Notes under the pieces: generated by a model
What the model saw: the letters and a program-made list of their open reading frames with translations, nothing else
Told to the model about the DNA's origin: nothing
Database searches by the model: none
Shown: piece after piece, positions 26,573-35,139 of the stretch
Numbering within the stretch: position 1 is the stretch's first letter
Layout: each line of letters begins with the position of its first letter
Assembly: GCA_024641705.1 (NCBI GenBank)
Contig: JAHECO010000007.1
Coordinates: 80,917 to 144,916, forward strand
Direction: 5' to 3'
Origin: Candidatus Kryptoniota bacterium
GTDB lineage: Bacteria; Bacteroidota; Ignavibacteria; Kryptoniales; JAKASW01
DNA: 64,000 nucleotides
Program-made: the position numbers and the translations under genes

Positions 26573-26999
26573 GCCCGGGATCTGGACCATCATTTTTTCG
26601 GTGTGGGTAGGGATCGGCCCGTTCGCGGGAATGATAGCGCTCCTCGTCCACACGATTGCATCCAACGCGAAGCTCTACTCGGAGGCCATCGAAAGTATTG
26701 AACAGGGGCCGGTCGAGGCGATCTCCGCCACGGGCGCGAACAAAGTCCAGGTCGTCTGGCATGCCGTCGTCCCTCAGATTGTACTCCCTTTCCTGTCGTT
26801 CACGATTTACAGGTGGGATATCAACGTGAGGATGGCGACCATAATAAGGCTCGTCGGCGGTGGTGGTATCGGCAACTTACTCATGCAATATCAGGGACTC
26901 GCGAGGTGGCGCGAGGTCGGACTGATCGTAATCATGATAGCTTTCGTCGTGTGAGTGATGGACTACATGAGTGCCAAGATCAGGGAAGCGATCTACTGA
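26573..26999 (+). pseudogene. phnE remnant (phosphonate ABC transporter permease)
   Basis: Only the C-terminal half of a PhnE-type permease remains. The stretch from IGPFAGMIALLVHTIASNAK through EAIESIEQGPVEAISATGAN (EAA loop) to RLVGGGGIGNLLM is well conserved. The reading frame is broken by TGA at 26952-26954, after which the expected ending (VMDYMSAKIREAIY) continues in frame to 26999. There is no start, ribosome site or partner phnC/phnD gene. Residual permease gene left by deletion or recombination. Confidence 0.8.
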
Positions 27000-27192
27000 C
27001 GGCCCGACTTCTTGGACGGACGGGGCCTCTTGATAAACGCTACTCTCCTTGAATTTACGCGTCGTGCCGGATAAATTCGTTCGTCATCAGGGCATAGATT
27101 CTCGCAGCACCTTCATTCCGAACCAGGGTACTCTTCCACCGCCCTCAAATCACACGTATTCCTGTAACTGCATCGGATGAAAGGGAAAAACT

Positions 27193-29384
27193 ATGAAATC
27201 CGCTCTACTCGTTTCAGCGAGCCTATTCGTCCTGTTTGCGACAGCGGCTCCTTCAACTGCGCAGAACACTCCAGCCTGGCTGCCGTCGGCATCATCGGCC
27301 GTCATATCGGATCTCAACCCACGACTTACTCCGGAACACCAGGCCCGGCTGGCGCGCGGGATAACACAGGTCGGGCGGTTCTGGAGGGAAGAGGACGGGG
27401 ACTCGACCGTCTTCGCGGAGTTTGTGAAGACGAATTTCGCCCGCGACCAGGAGGCGCTGGACGCTATGTTCGAGCGATATGAATATCTGCTCGAACAATT
27501 GGGCGGTCATATGGTGGAGATAATGCGCGAGTTCAGGACTCAGACGGACCTTGACAGGGGGACGATATATCCGTTCGACGCCGCGTTCGCGGCTTATGAT
27601 CCGGCCGCTCACCTTGCGGATGACTTCTTCAATAACAAACTCGCCTTCGTGGCACTCCTCAATTTCCCGCTCACAACGCTTGAGGAGCGGGTTACCGACG
27701 GAGGGTTGTGGACGAGGCGGCAATGGGCTGAGGCGCGCCTCGCCCAGGGTTTCGCCTATCGCGTCCCCGCGGATGTCAATCTCTCCATTTCCGCAGCTGC
27801 CGCGAAGGCGGAGCAATATATCTCCGGGTATAATATCTGGATGCACCATCTGGTGGATGACAAGAGGCTGTCCAGAAAGTCTTGTCTGTCATGCTGAACG
27901 AAGTGAAGCATCCATTTTTCAGAACGAATAAGTGGATTCTTCAGTCGCTCCGCTCCTTCAGAATGACATTTTCCTTGTTTTGGGACAACCTCGCCAAGCT
28001 GCGGCTCCTTTCACACTGGAACCTACGCGATGAAATAAAGGCAGATTATGGCGACGGCGTTCACGGGCTTGAGAAACAAAGGATGATACAGCGGGTCATG
28101 GAGCATATTGTGAGGCAAACGATCCCATCGGCCGTCATCGATAATCCGGGAGTCGACTGGAACCCGTTCGCAAACGTGGTCACCGCGTCAGCCGAGATGG
28201 ACGCGGACAAATCTGCGATCAAAGACGTGAATGTCTCCGCCGACCGGGAACCGGATACGAGATACGAGATGCTTCTCGAAACGTTCCGGGCCTCGCGTCT
28301 GGCGGATCCGTATTTTCCGACGGCGCCCACACTCATGGCGCGCCGCTTCGATGAGGGAAGAGAAATTCCGGAGAGCGAGGTGAAAGCCATGCTCGAGCAG
28401 GTCGTCTCCTCTCCTCTTGTGAAGAGAGTGGCCGCGCTGATCGAGAAGCGACTCGGGCGTCCCCTGGAGCCTTTCGATATCTGGTACAACGGCTTCAGGC
28501 AGCAGGGTGTGTACAGCCAGGCTAAACTCGACTCGGTGGTAGCTGCGAAGTATCCGACTGCCCAGGCTTATAAGGACAGCATACCGTCCAACCTCGAGAA
28601 ACTGGGGTTCAGCAGGGAGCGCGCGCTTGTGCTTGCAGACAATATCATAGTCGATCCCGCGCGCGGCTCCGGACATGCCTGGGGTGCCGCCATGCGGTCG
28701 GCGAAGGCTCACCTGAGGACGCGCGTCGAGCAGACCGGCATGAATTATAAAGGTTACAACATTGCAGTCCATGAGATGGGACACAACATCGAACAGACCC
28801 TCTCTCTCAATTATATGGATCACACACTTCTCCAGGGAGTTCCGAACACTGCTTTCACCGAAGCATTTGCTTTCGTGTTTCAGGGACATGATATGGAGTT
28901 GCTCGGCTTGAAGAGCAGCGACCCCGAGGCGGAAGCCATGAAGGTGCTCAACGATTTCTGGGGCACTTATGAAATTTCCGGGGTCGCTCTTGTCGACATG
29001 GCGGTGTGGCACTGGATGTACGATCATCCGGAGGCGGGCCCCGCCGACCTTAAGGAAGCGACCCTCCGCATAGCCCGCGATACCTGGAACAAGTTCTATG
29101 CGCCGGTCTTCGGCGTGAGGGATGTGGTCCTGCTCGCCGTCTACTCACATATGATAGACGGCTTCCTCTATCTGCCGGATTACCCGGTCGGACATATCAT
29201 CGCGTACCAGATAGAGGCCCAGATGGAGAAGGCGGGAAATATCGGATCGGAATTCGAGAGGATGGCAACGTTCGGCAGAGTCGCGCCCGACGTCTGGATG
29301 AAGCACGCTACCGGCTCGGCCGTGAGTCCGGAGGCGCTGCTGGCGGGAACCGAGAAGGCGCTCGACAGGGTTGCCAAAGAATAG
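27193..29384 (+). pseudogene. Secreted zinc metallopeptidase-like gene split by a 125-bp insertion
   Basis: The first part (27193-27865) encodes a signal peptide (1-24) and a helical domain ending HHLVDDK. The second part (27991-29384) carries the gluzincin motif AVHEMGHNIEQ with a downstream Glu-rich helix TAFTEAFAFVFQG, resembling M3-like folds. Removing 27866-27990 joins the parts as DDKIAKLRLLSHWN, giving one frame of 688 codons. With the insertion, the first part stops after RLSRKSCLSC and the second lacks a proper start. Family name not known; function likely lost unless the repeat is spliced or bypassed. Confidence 0.85.
27866..27990 (+). repeat. 125-bp GATC-targeted palindromic insertion, copy 1
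   Basis: Ends GGCTGTCC and GGGACAACC form a near-perfect terminal inverted repeat. It sits exactly inside a GATC (GA before, TC after). An identical copy, also inside GATC, lies inverted at 46608-46732. The 129-bp stretch including GAGG/CCTC is the same in both. The core (27888-27967) is a GTCATGCTGAAC...TTCAGAATGAC palindrome related to one at 41371. No ORF; probably moved by a transposase in trans. Confidence 0.85.
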
Positions 29385-29582
29385 CAGCGTGCCGGGGCCG
29401 AGCCGCCGCCCCTCCACGGGACGGAGTTCGAACGCGCTGTACCCGTGAAGGGCGGTGTGCTCCCGCGGCTCGACGGACATCACTAGTATAAGGTTGGAGA
29501 TGATCCCCGGTCGAGCTATTTTACCGGAGAGCGTCAGGCGGTTTGTCGACATGTTAGACTAGATGGATGTGGAGGTGCGTAT

Positions 29583-30035
29583 ATGGCCCTGGATTTCAGT
29601 GAAATCATACTAAGCATCGAAGAGCGGGAGCACGAGAGGCTGGCTGCCATGAAGGAACAGGACGTCAGCGCACCGCTTTCGGCGGGCAAGTGGAGCAGGA
29701 AGGAGATACTCGGCCATCTCATTGACTCCGCGAGCAACAATCATCAGCGGTTCGTGCGCGCGCAACTGGCCGCCGAGCTCGCCTTTCCTCCTTACGTACA
29801 GAACGAGTGGGCCGAAGTACAGAACTATGCCGACGAAAGCTGGCGGCTGCTCGTGGATTTGTGGAGCGCATATAACCTCCACCTGGCTCACGTGATTGCC
29901 AACATTCCGCCCGAAAAATTCAAGATACCTTGCAGAATTGGGGACAAGGATCCGATGGCCCTGGATGAGCTGATCGCAGACTACGTGCGCCATATGGAAC
30001 ACCATCTCAAGCAGCTCAATGGATTCGAAGAGTGA
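29583..30035 (+). CDS. DinB-family four-helix metalloprotein
   Basis: 150 residues of the DinB/YfiT superfamily. Metal-ligand-type histidines are in ILGHLIDSASNNHQRF (about 43-58) and at the C-terminus in RHMEHHLKQL. Superfamily members include thiol-dependent transferases (mycothiol, bacillithiol), so a link to thiol chemistry is possible but not shown. GGAGG lies upstream of ATG 29583. A GGGGCC/GGCCCC hairpin directly follows the stop. Confidence 0.85.
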   Translation: MALDFSEIILSIEEREHERLAAMKEQDVSAPLSAGKWSRKEILGHLIDSASNNHQRFVRAQLAAELAFPPYVQNEWAEVQNYADESWRLLVDLWSAYNLHLAHVIANIPPEKFKIPCRIGDKDPMALDELIADYVRHMEHHLKQLNGFEE

Positions 30036-30297
30036 AGGGGCCTGGGGGCCCCGCATGTGGCGACCGCCGGGTCCTGGCGATGGGCCTCACCCCTCGGAGC
30101 TTCCCGCATGGCCCGTCACGCAGAGAAGACGGCTCGTAAGCCGGCCTGGACGCCGTTGCCTGCCCGTCGTAAATTGATTTTCACCCCCCCGGTTGATATA
30201 TTAAGTGCGGTTTTGCCGGTCATTTCACCTCCTGTGATGCCCGGCTTCCCGGACATCCATCGCGGGATTTTCAAATTTCAAACTTCGGAGGAATTTT

Positions 30298-32211
30298 TTG
30301 CGAAAGAATCGCTTTAGGATCATCCTTATTGTTGCTGCTATCGCTTTATCGGCATACTACTTATATCCAACTTACGAAAGCGGGACTTACCAGAAGAAAT
30401 TGAGCGAGCTGTCGGGGCAGGCCAAGCTCGACGCTTACCTTCAATCACATCCGCTTCCACAAGTGGCCGACTCGGTCAAGCAGTCATATATCGACAGTCT
30501 CAATCAAGCTTTCTCTGCCGACAGCGTCAAGTATTACGATGCCAACGCAAAGGAGATCACGGACGCAAGGCTCAAGCGTATCAAGCTCGGGCTGGATTTA
30601 CAGGGAGGAATGCACATTGTTCTGCAGGTCAACGTGTTGAAGATGCTCGACGACATGGCCAAGAACAAAGACCAGACGTTTGCGGACATCATGAAACAGG
30701 TCAGTGCACAGGTGAAGCAGTCCGACGTCGATCCGCTCACTGCGCTCGATCAGGTGTTTACGCAGCGAGGGATCAGGCTCAGCCGGTACTACGGCGACAT
30801 ACGGGACGACAACAGCAAGGTTATGTCCTACCTGTCGGACCAGACGAAAACGGCGGTCGACCGTGCGATGGAGATTGTAAGGAACCGCGTCGACCAGTAC
30901 GGGGTCTCCGAACCTTCGATCCAGAAGCAGGGAAGCACGAGATTCATAGTAGAGCTTCCCGGCGTGAGCAACGAGGCGGAAGTCAGAGAGCTTCTGCAGG
31001 GAACGGCCCTCCTGGAGTTCAAGCTCCTCAAGCCGGAGGACGTGGTAGTGAAGGTCTTCCAGGCGATAGATAATGTCATGGCCGGGAAACCCGACTCGCT
31101 CTCGAGTACGGATACAACATCTTCGTCCGACACCACAATGACAGCCGCGGAATTTGCCAGGAAGCATCCGTTTTTTACCATCGTCAGGGTCAACTCTCAA
31201 ACCGGCGATGCTTACGTTGCCGAGAGCGACAGGGACCAGTTCCAGAGGATCATCAACCGGGACGATGTGAAATGCGTCATCCCATCCGACTTCGAGTTCC
31301 TTTTCAGTGCAAAGCCGCTCGTGACGGCGCAGGCAGAAAAATACTACGGCTTGTACGTGGTGAACAGAACGGCCGAGTTAACGGGCAGCGTGGTCACTGA
31401 TGCACAGGCGCAGATCGATCCGACGACTAATTCACCCATAGTCACGATGAAGATGAATTCGGAGGGCTCGCGCGATTGGGGCCGGATCACCGGCGCGAAC
31501 ATCGGGAAGAGGGTGGCTATCGTACTTGACAACGCCGTCTATTCGGCTCCCGTTGTCCGCTCCAAAATCACCGGTGGAAGTTCTCAGATCGAGGGCATGG
31601 CGAACATGGACGAGGCGAACCTTCTGGCAATCGTCCTGCGTGCCGGCGCACTCCCAGCACCGGTCGACATAGTCGAAGAGCGGAATGTCGGCCCGTCGCT
31701 CGGAGAGGACTCCATCAGGAACGGCGTCACGTCCGGGATGATCGGCCTGGCACTGATCGTGCTTTTCATGGGATTCTACTACCGCACCGGCGGCCTGATG
31801 GCGGATTTCGCGCTCCTTATCAACATATTCTTCATACTCGGCGTGCTGGCGGCCTTTCACGGTACACTCACGCTGCCGGGTATAGCAGGTATGATATTGA
31901 CTATTGCGGTGGCCGTGGATGCGAACGTGCTTATATATGAACGCATTCGCGAGGAGACGGCAACCGGGAAGACACTGAGGGCTTCGATCGACCAGGGTTA
32001 TTCCAAGGCGTTCACTGCGATCTTCGACGCCAACATCATCTCCCTTTTCACTGGAGCGATATTGTACCAGTTCGGAACTGGCCCGGTGCAGGGATTTGCC
32101 CTGACCCTTATGATCGGTATCGTGGCCTCGCTCTTCAGCGCCATTATTATCACGCGCGTAATCTTCGACATAATGATCGAGCGCGGCGCGGCGAGCATTA
32201 ACTTTGGATGA
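30298..32211 (+). CDS. secD: Protein translocase subunit SecD
   Basis: 637-residue inner-membrane SecD that uses proton-motive force to complete Sec export. TM1 is about 7-24. The periplasmic P1 domain starts with KLGLDLQGGMHIVLQV, and six TM helices are clustered after about residue 460. AVDANVLIYERIREE is the SecD/RND TM4 signature. TTG 30298 is supported by CGGAGGAA upstream. P1 is enlarged and contains a Ser/Asp/Thr-rich stretch near 265-280. secF follows. Confidence 0.96.
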   Translation: MRKNRFRIILIVAAIALSAYYLYPTYESGTYQKKLSELSGQAKLDAYLQSHPLPQVADSVKQSYIDSLNQAFSADSVKYYDANAKEITDARLKRIKLGLDLQGGMHIVLQVNVLKMLDDMAKNKDQTFADIMKQVSAQVKQSDVDPLTALDQVFTQRGIRLSRYYGDIRDDNSKVMSYLSDQTKTAVDRAMEIVRNRVDQYGVSEPSIQKQGSTRFIVELPGVSNEAEVRELLQGTALLEFKLLKPEDVVVKVFQAIDNVMAGKPDSLSSTDTTSSSDTTMTAAEFARKHPFFTIVRVNSQTGDAYVAESDRDQFQRIINRDDVKCVIPSDFEFLFSAKPLVTAQAEKYYGLYVVNRTAELTGSVVTDAQAQIDPTTNSPIVTMKMNSEGSRDWGRITGANIGKRVAIVLDNAVYSAPVVRSKITGGSSQIEGMANMDEANLLAIVLRAGALPAPVDIVEERNVGPSLGEDSIRNGVTSGMIGLALIVLFMGFYYRTGGLMADFALLINIFFILGVLAAFHGTLTLPGIAGMILTIAVAVDANVLIYERIREETATGKTLRASIDQGYSKAFTAIFDANIISLFTGAILYQFGTGPVQGFALTLMIGIVASLFSAIIITRVIFDIMIERGAASINFG

Positions 32212-32279
32212 ACAACGATTTTGAATTCTGAATGCCAAATTCAGGATTCAAAATCTAAAATTTAAAATTAGGAAAACAG

Positions 32280-33266
32280 ATGCGTTTCTTCCCAAGGACT
32301 AACGTCGACTTCATCGGCAAGCGCCACAAATGGTACACGGTTTCCGCGAGCCTCATTCTCATAGGCCTGGTCACGATGGCGATCCGGGGATTGAACTACG
32401 GTATCGATTTCAAGGGCGGCACGGAACTTACGCTCAGCTTCACTCCGGCAGTCAGTGTCGGTGAGGTGCGCTCATCCATGAACAAGATCGGGCACGGCGA
32501 TGCCGAGATAAAGACGTTCGGCTCGACGAACCAGCTTCTCATCCGCGTGAAGGCATCCGAGCAGGAGGAGAATACAAGCCAGCAGATCATGAATCAGCTG
32601 AAGCAGAGCTTCCCGGACACCCGGATCGTCCTGCTGCAGGACAACAAGATCGGCCCGCAGATCGGGCAGGAGCTGAGGCGGGATGCCGTCATAGCTATCT
32701 TTTACAGCCTGATCGCGATCCTGATATACGTTTCGTTGAGGTTCCAGTTTATCTATGCGGTGGGCGCGGTCGTCGCACTGTTTCACGACGTGCTCATTAC
32801 ACTCGGGGCGGTCGCGATTTGCGGCTGGCTGATCCCGTGGCTCAATCTCCAGATAGACCAGACCATGGTTGCAGCATTTCTTACGCTGGTCGGTTACTCG
32901 ATGAACGACACCGTCGTTATCTTCGACAGGATCAGGGAAAACCTGAAGATATATAAGGGCGAGAATCTGATCCGGGTAATGAACAGAAGCATCAACGACA
33001 CGCTCAGCCGCACGATTATCACATCGGGTACCGCGTTTGCCGTTCTGCTTGTGCTGCTGATATTCGGCGGCGAAGTCACGAGAGGATTTGCGTTTGCAAT
33101 GTTGGTCGGTGTCATCACAGGAACCTACTCTTCCATTTACGTCGCCTCTGCTATCGTGGTGGACTACAACGTGTATGTCAAGAAGGCAGACCTCAAGTTG
33201 GGAGAGAAGCAGTCACCAGTGCTCGAAATCGAGAGGCCTTATGAAGTTGCAGCAAAAAGAGCTTGA
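32280..33266 (+). CDS. secF: Protein translocase subunit SecF
   Basis: 328 residues. NYGIDFKGGTELTLSF near the N-terminus and GYSMNDTVVIFDRIRENL (about 206) are the SecF hallmarks; six TM segments are visible. Preceded by an AT-rich spacer of about 68 bases containing repeated AAAATTTAAAATT-like text. It forms SecDF with the preceding gene. Its 3' end overlaps the start of the STAS gene by 26 bases. Confidence 0.96.
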   Translation: MRFFPRTNVDFIGKRHKWYTVSASLILIGLVTMAIRGLNYGIDFKGGTELTLSFTPAVSVGEVRSSMNKIGHGDAEIKTFGSTNQLLIRVKASEQEENTSQQIMNQLKQSFPDTRIVLLQDNKIGPQIGQELRRDAVIAIFYSLIAILIYVSLRFQFIYAVGAVVALFHDVLITLGAVAICGWLIPWLNLQIDQTMVAAFLTLVGYSMNDTVVIFDRIRENLKIYKGENLIRVMNRSINDTLSRTIITSGTAFAVLLVLLIFGGEVTRGFAFAMLVGVITGTYSSIYVASAIVVDYNVYVKKADLKLGEKQSPVLEIERPYEVAAKRA

Positions 33267-33582
33267 CGGCGGCATAATACTCTTCGAAATAGAAGGGAAT
33301 ATCGTCGGCGGTCCGGACGCGATGAGCCTCAACGACGAAGTGCGGAGGCTTATCGAGGGGGGCAAGAAGAAGTTCATCATCGACATGGGGTCTGTCGAGC
33401 ACATCAACAGCAGCGGACTCGGCATTCTGATAGCCAGCCTGAACGTGGTGCGTCAGGCAGGCGGAGACCTGAAAGTCGCAAACGTCAGCCCGCGAGTCCT
33501 GGATTTGCTGAAGATCACGAAGCTTAACCAGATATTCGAATCATACAAGTCGATCGACGAGGCTCTGAAGAACCTCACGTAG
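33241..33582 (+). CDS. STAS-domain anti-sigma factor antagonist
   Basis: 113-residue single STAS domain like SpoIIAA/RsbV. The phosphorylatable serine is in VEHINSSGLGILIASLN (about residues 54-70), preceded by FIIDMG. It would be regulated by an RsbW/SpoIIAB-type kinase, none of which is in the window. ATG 33241 lies inside the end of secF, suggesting translational coupling. Its link with SecDF is unusual and may be only positional. Confidence 0.9.
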   Translation: MKLQQKELDGGIILFEIEGNIVGGPDAMSLNDEVRRLIEGGKKKFIIDMGSVEHINSSGLGILIASLNVVRQAGGDLKVANVSPRVLDLLKITKLNQIFESYKSIDEALKNLT

Positions 33583-33714
33583 TTTCAATTCCCGACGCCT
33601 ATCCTGAGAACGGGACAGGTTTGAATTCTTGATTCTCAGCTTTCCCTGGGCAAGCCTGCGGACGAGATATATAATTCGAAATTCAACATTTAAAATTCAA
33701 AATTCTTAATTCCA

Positions 33715-34983
33715 ATGCCGGTTAAAGTAATTGTCGGTGCGCAGTGGGGCGACGAGGGCAAGGGCAAAATCGTCGACCTGCTCAGCGAGAACGTCGATAT
33801 AGTCGCCCGCTATCAGGGCGGAGCGAACGCGGGGCATACGGTTGTGGTCGGGGGCAAGACTTACGTCCTCCACCTCATACCGTCGGGGATCCTTCATCCC
33901 GATGTCGTATGCGTCATAGGTAACGGGGTTGTCCTCGATCCGCAGGCTTTCCTCGACGAGGTCGCCTTTCTCGAGTCCCTCAACATCAAAGTTAGAGGGA
34001 GGGTCCGTATCTCTCACAACGCCCATCTGATAATGCCCTATCACAAGCTCATAGACTCTCTGAAAGAGCAGGGGGCATCTAAGATCGGAACCACCGGGCG
34101 AGGGATTGGCCCGGCCTACATAGACAAGTTTGCCCGTGTCGGCGTTAAGATAGTCGACCTGCTCCACCGCGACGTGCTCGTTAAGAAAATCCGGTCGAAT
34201 ATCGACGACAAGAACCAGCTGCTCAGCAAGATTTATCACTCGTCGGAAATGAATGTCGACGAGATAGTGGAGCAATACCTGCAGTTCGACAAGCAGCTCG
34301 ACGAGTTCATTACCGATACTTCGCTGTACCTCGGCAGGGCGTTGAAAGAAGGGAAGAAAGTCCTCGCGGAAGGTGCCCAGGGAGCGATGCTCGATGTGGA
34401 CTTCGGGACGTACCCTTACGTGACTTCGTCAAACCCGACAAGCGGCGGCGCGTGCACAGGGTTGGGAATCCCGCCGACGGCGGTCGACTCGATCACGGGT
34501 GTCGCGAAGGCGTACACCACGAGAGTCGGAAACGGCCCCTTTCCAACCGAGCAAATCAACGAGACGGGCGAAACGCTCAGGAAAGTTGGAGGCGAGTACG
34601 GGGCAACCACCGGCAGGCCGAGAAGGTGCGGCTGGCTCGACCTCTTCAGCCTGAAATACTCCGTTATGATCAACGGCATCGAAGAGCTGGCACTGACCAA
34701 ACTGGATGTCCTCGACGGCTTCGATAACATAAAGGTATGCGTCGGCTACAAGTATCAGGACAAACCGCTGAAATCTTTCCCGCTTGATCTGTGCACTATC
34801 GAGGATATCGAACCGGTCTATGAAACGCTCCCTGGATGGAAATCAGGGATTGCCGGTGCGAAGAGTTATGCGGAACTCCCCGCGAACTGCAAGTCGTATA
34901 TAGAGTTTATTGAGAAATACCTGGAAGCGCCCGTTAAGCTTGTGTCAGTGGGAGCTACCCGGAACCAGACTATATTGAGATAA
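33715..34983 (+). CDS. purA: Adenylosuccinate synthase
   Basis: 422 residues. Converts IMP, Asp and GTP to adenylosuccinate in AMP synthesis. VIVGAQWGDEGKGKIVD is the N-terminal GTP loop with catalytic Asp, GGANAGHTVVV carries the catalytic His, and GTTGRGIGPAYIDK and PTSGGACTGLG are further signatures. The spacer upstream is AT-rich (AAAATTCAAAATTC). No ribosome site is obvious. Confidence 0.97.
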   Translation: MPVKVIVGAQWGDEGKGKIVDLLSENVDIVARYQGGANAGHTVVVGGKTYVLHLIPSGILHPDVVCVIGNGVVLDPQAFLDEVAFLESLNIKVRGRVRISHNAHLIMPYHKLIDSLKEQGASKIGTTGRGIGPAYIDKFARVGVKIVDLLHRDVLVKKIRSNIDDKNQLLSKIYHSSEMNVDEIVEQYLQFDKQLDEFITDTSLYLGRALKEGKKVLAEGAQGAMLDVDFGTYPYVTSSNPTSGGACTGLGIPPTAVDSITGVAKAYTTRVGNGPFPTEQINETGETLRKVGGEYGATTGRPRRCGWLDLFSLKYSVMINGIEELALTKLDVLDGFDNIKVCVGYKYQDKPLKSFPLDLCTIEDIEPVYETLPGWKSGIAGAKSYAELPANCKSYIEFIEKYLEAPVKLVSVGATRNQTILR

Positions 34984-35047
34984 GTCATCGGTTCCAATTG
35001 CCGGGCGGTCAGGCACTGCCCGGAGATGCGCTGGGGGCAATAAAAAA

Positions 35048-35086
35048 CTGCGGCAACTTGGGGTTTTCATTCCCGACGTGCCGCAG
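35048..35086 (-). terminator. Intrinsic terminator of ppiD (possibly bidirectional)
   Basis: On the minus strand, an 8-bp stem CTGCGGCA/TGCCGCAG is followed directly by TTTTTTATT, 54 bases past the ppiD stop. On the plus strand only TCTTTCC follows, so termination of purA from this hairpin is weaker. Confidence 0.88.
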
Positions 35087-35139
35087 TCTTTCCGAAATCA
35101 CCTATTAAGCTGCCCGATTAAAGTAACCGGGCTTGACAG

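Noticed and set aside
26952..26954. TGA as selenocysteine or recoded Trp in phnE
   Set aside because: The gene also lacks its N-terminal half and start; simple decay is enough.
27882..27960. New N-terminus for the second metallopeptidase half, encoded by the repeat
   Set aside because: The VMLNEVKHP-type peptide is the translation of the palindromic repeat and recurs at 46.6 kb; removal of the repeat restores a better joined frame.
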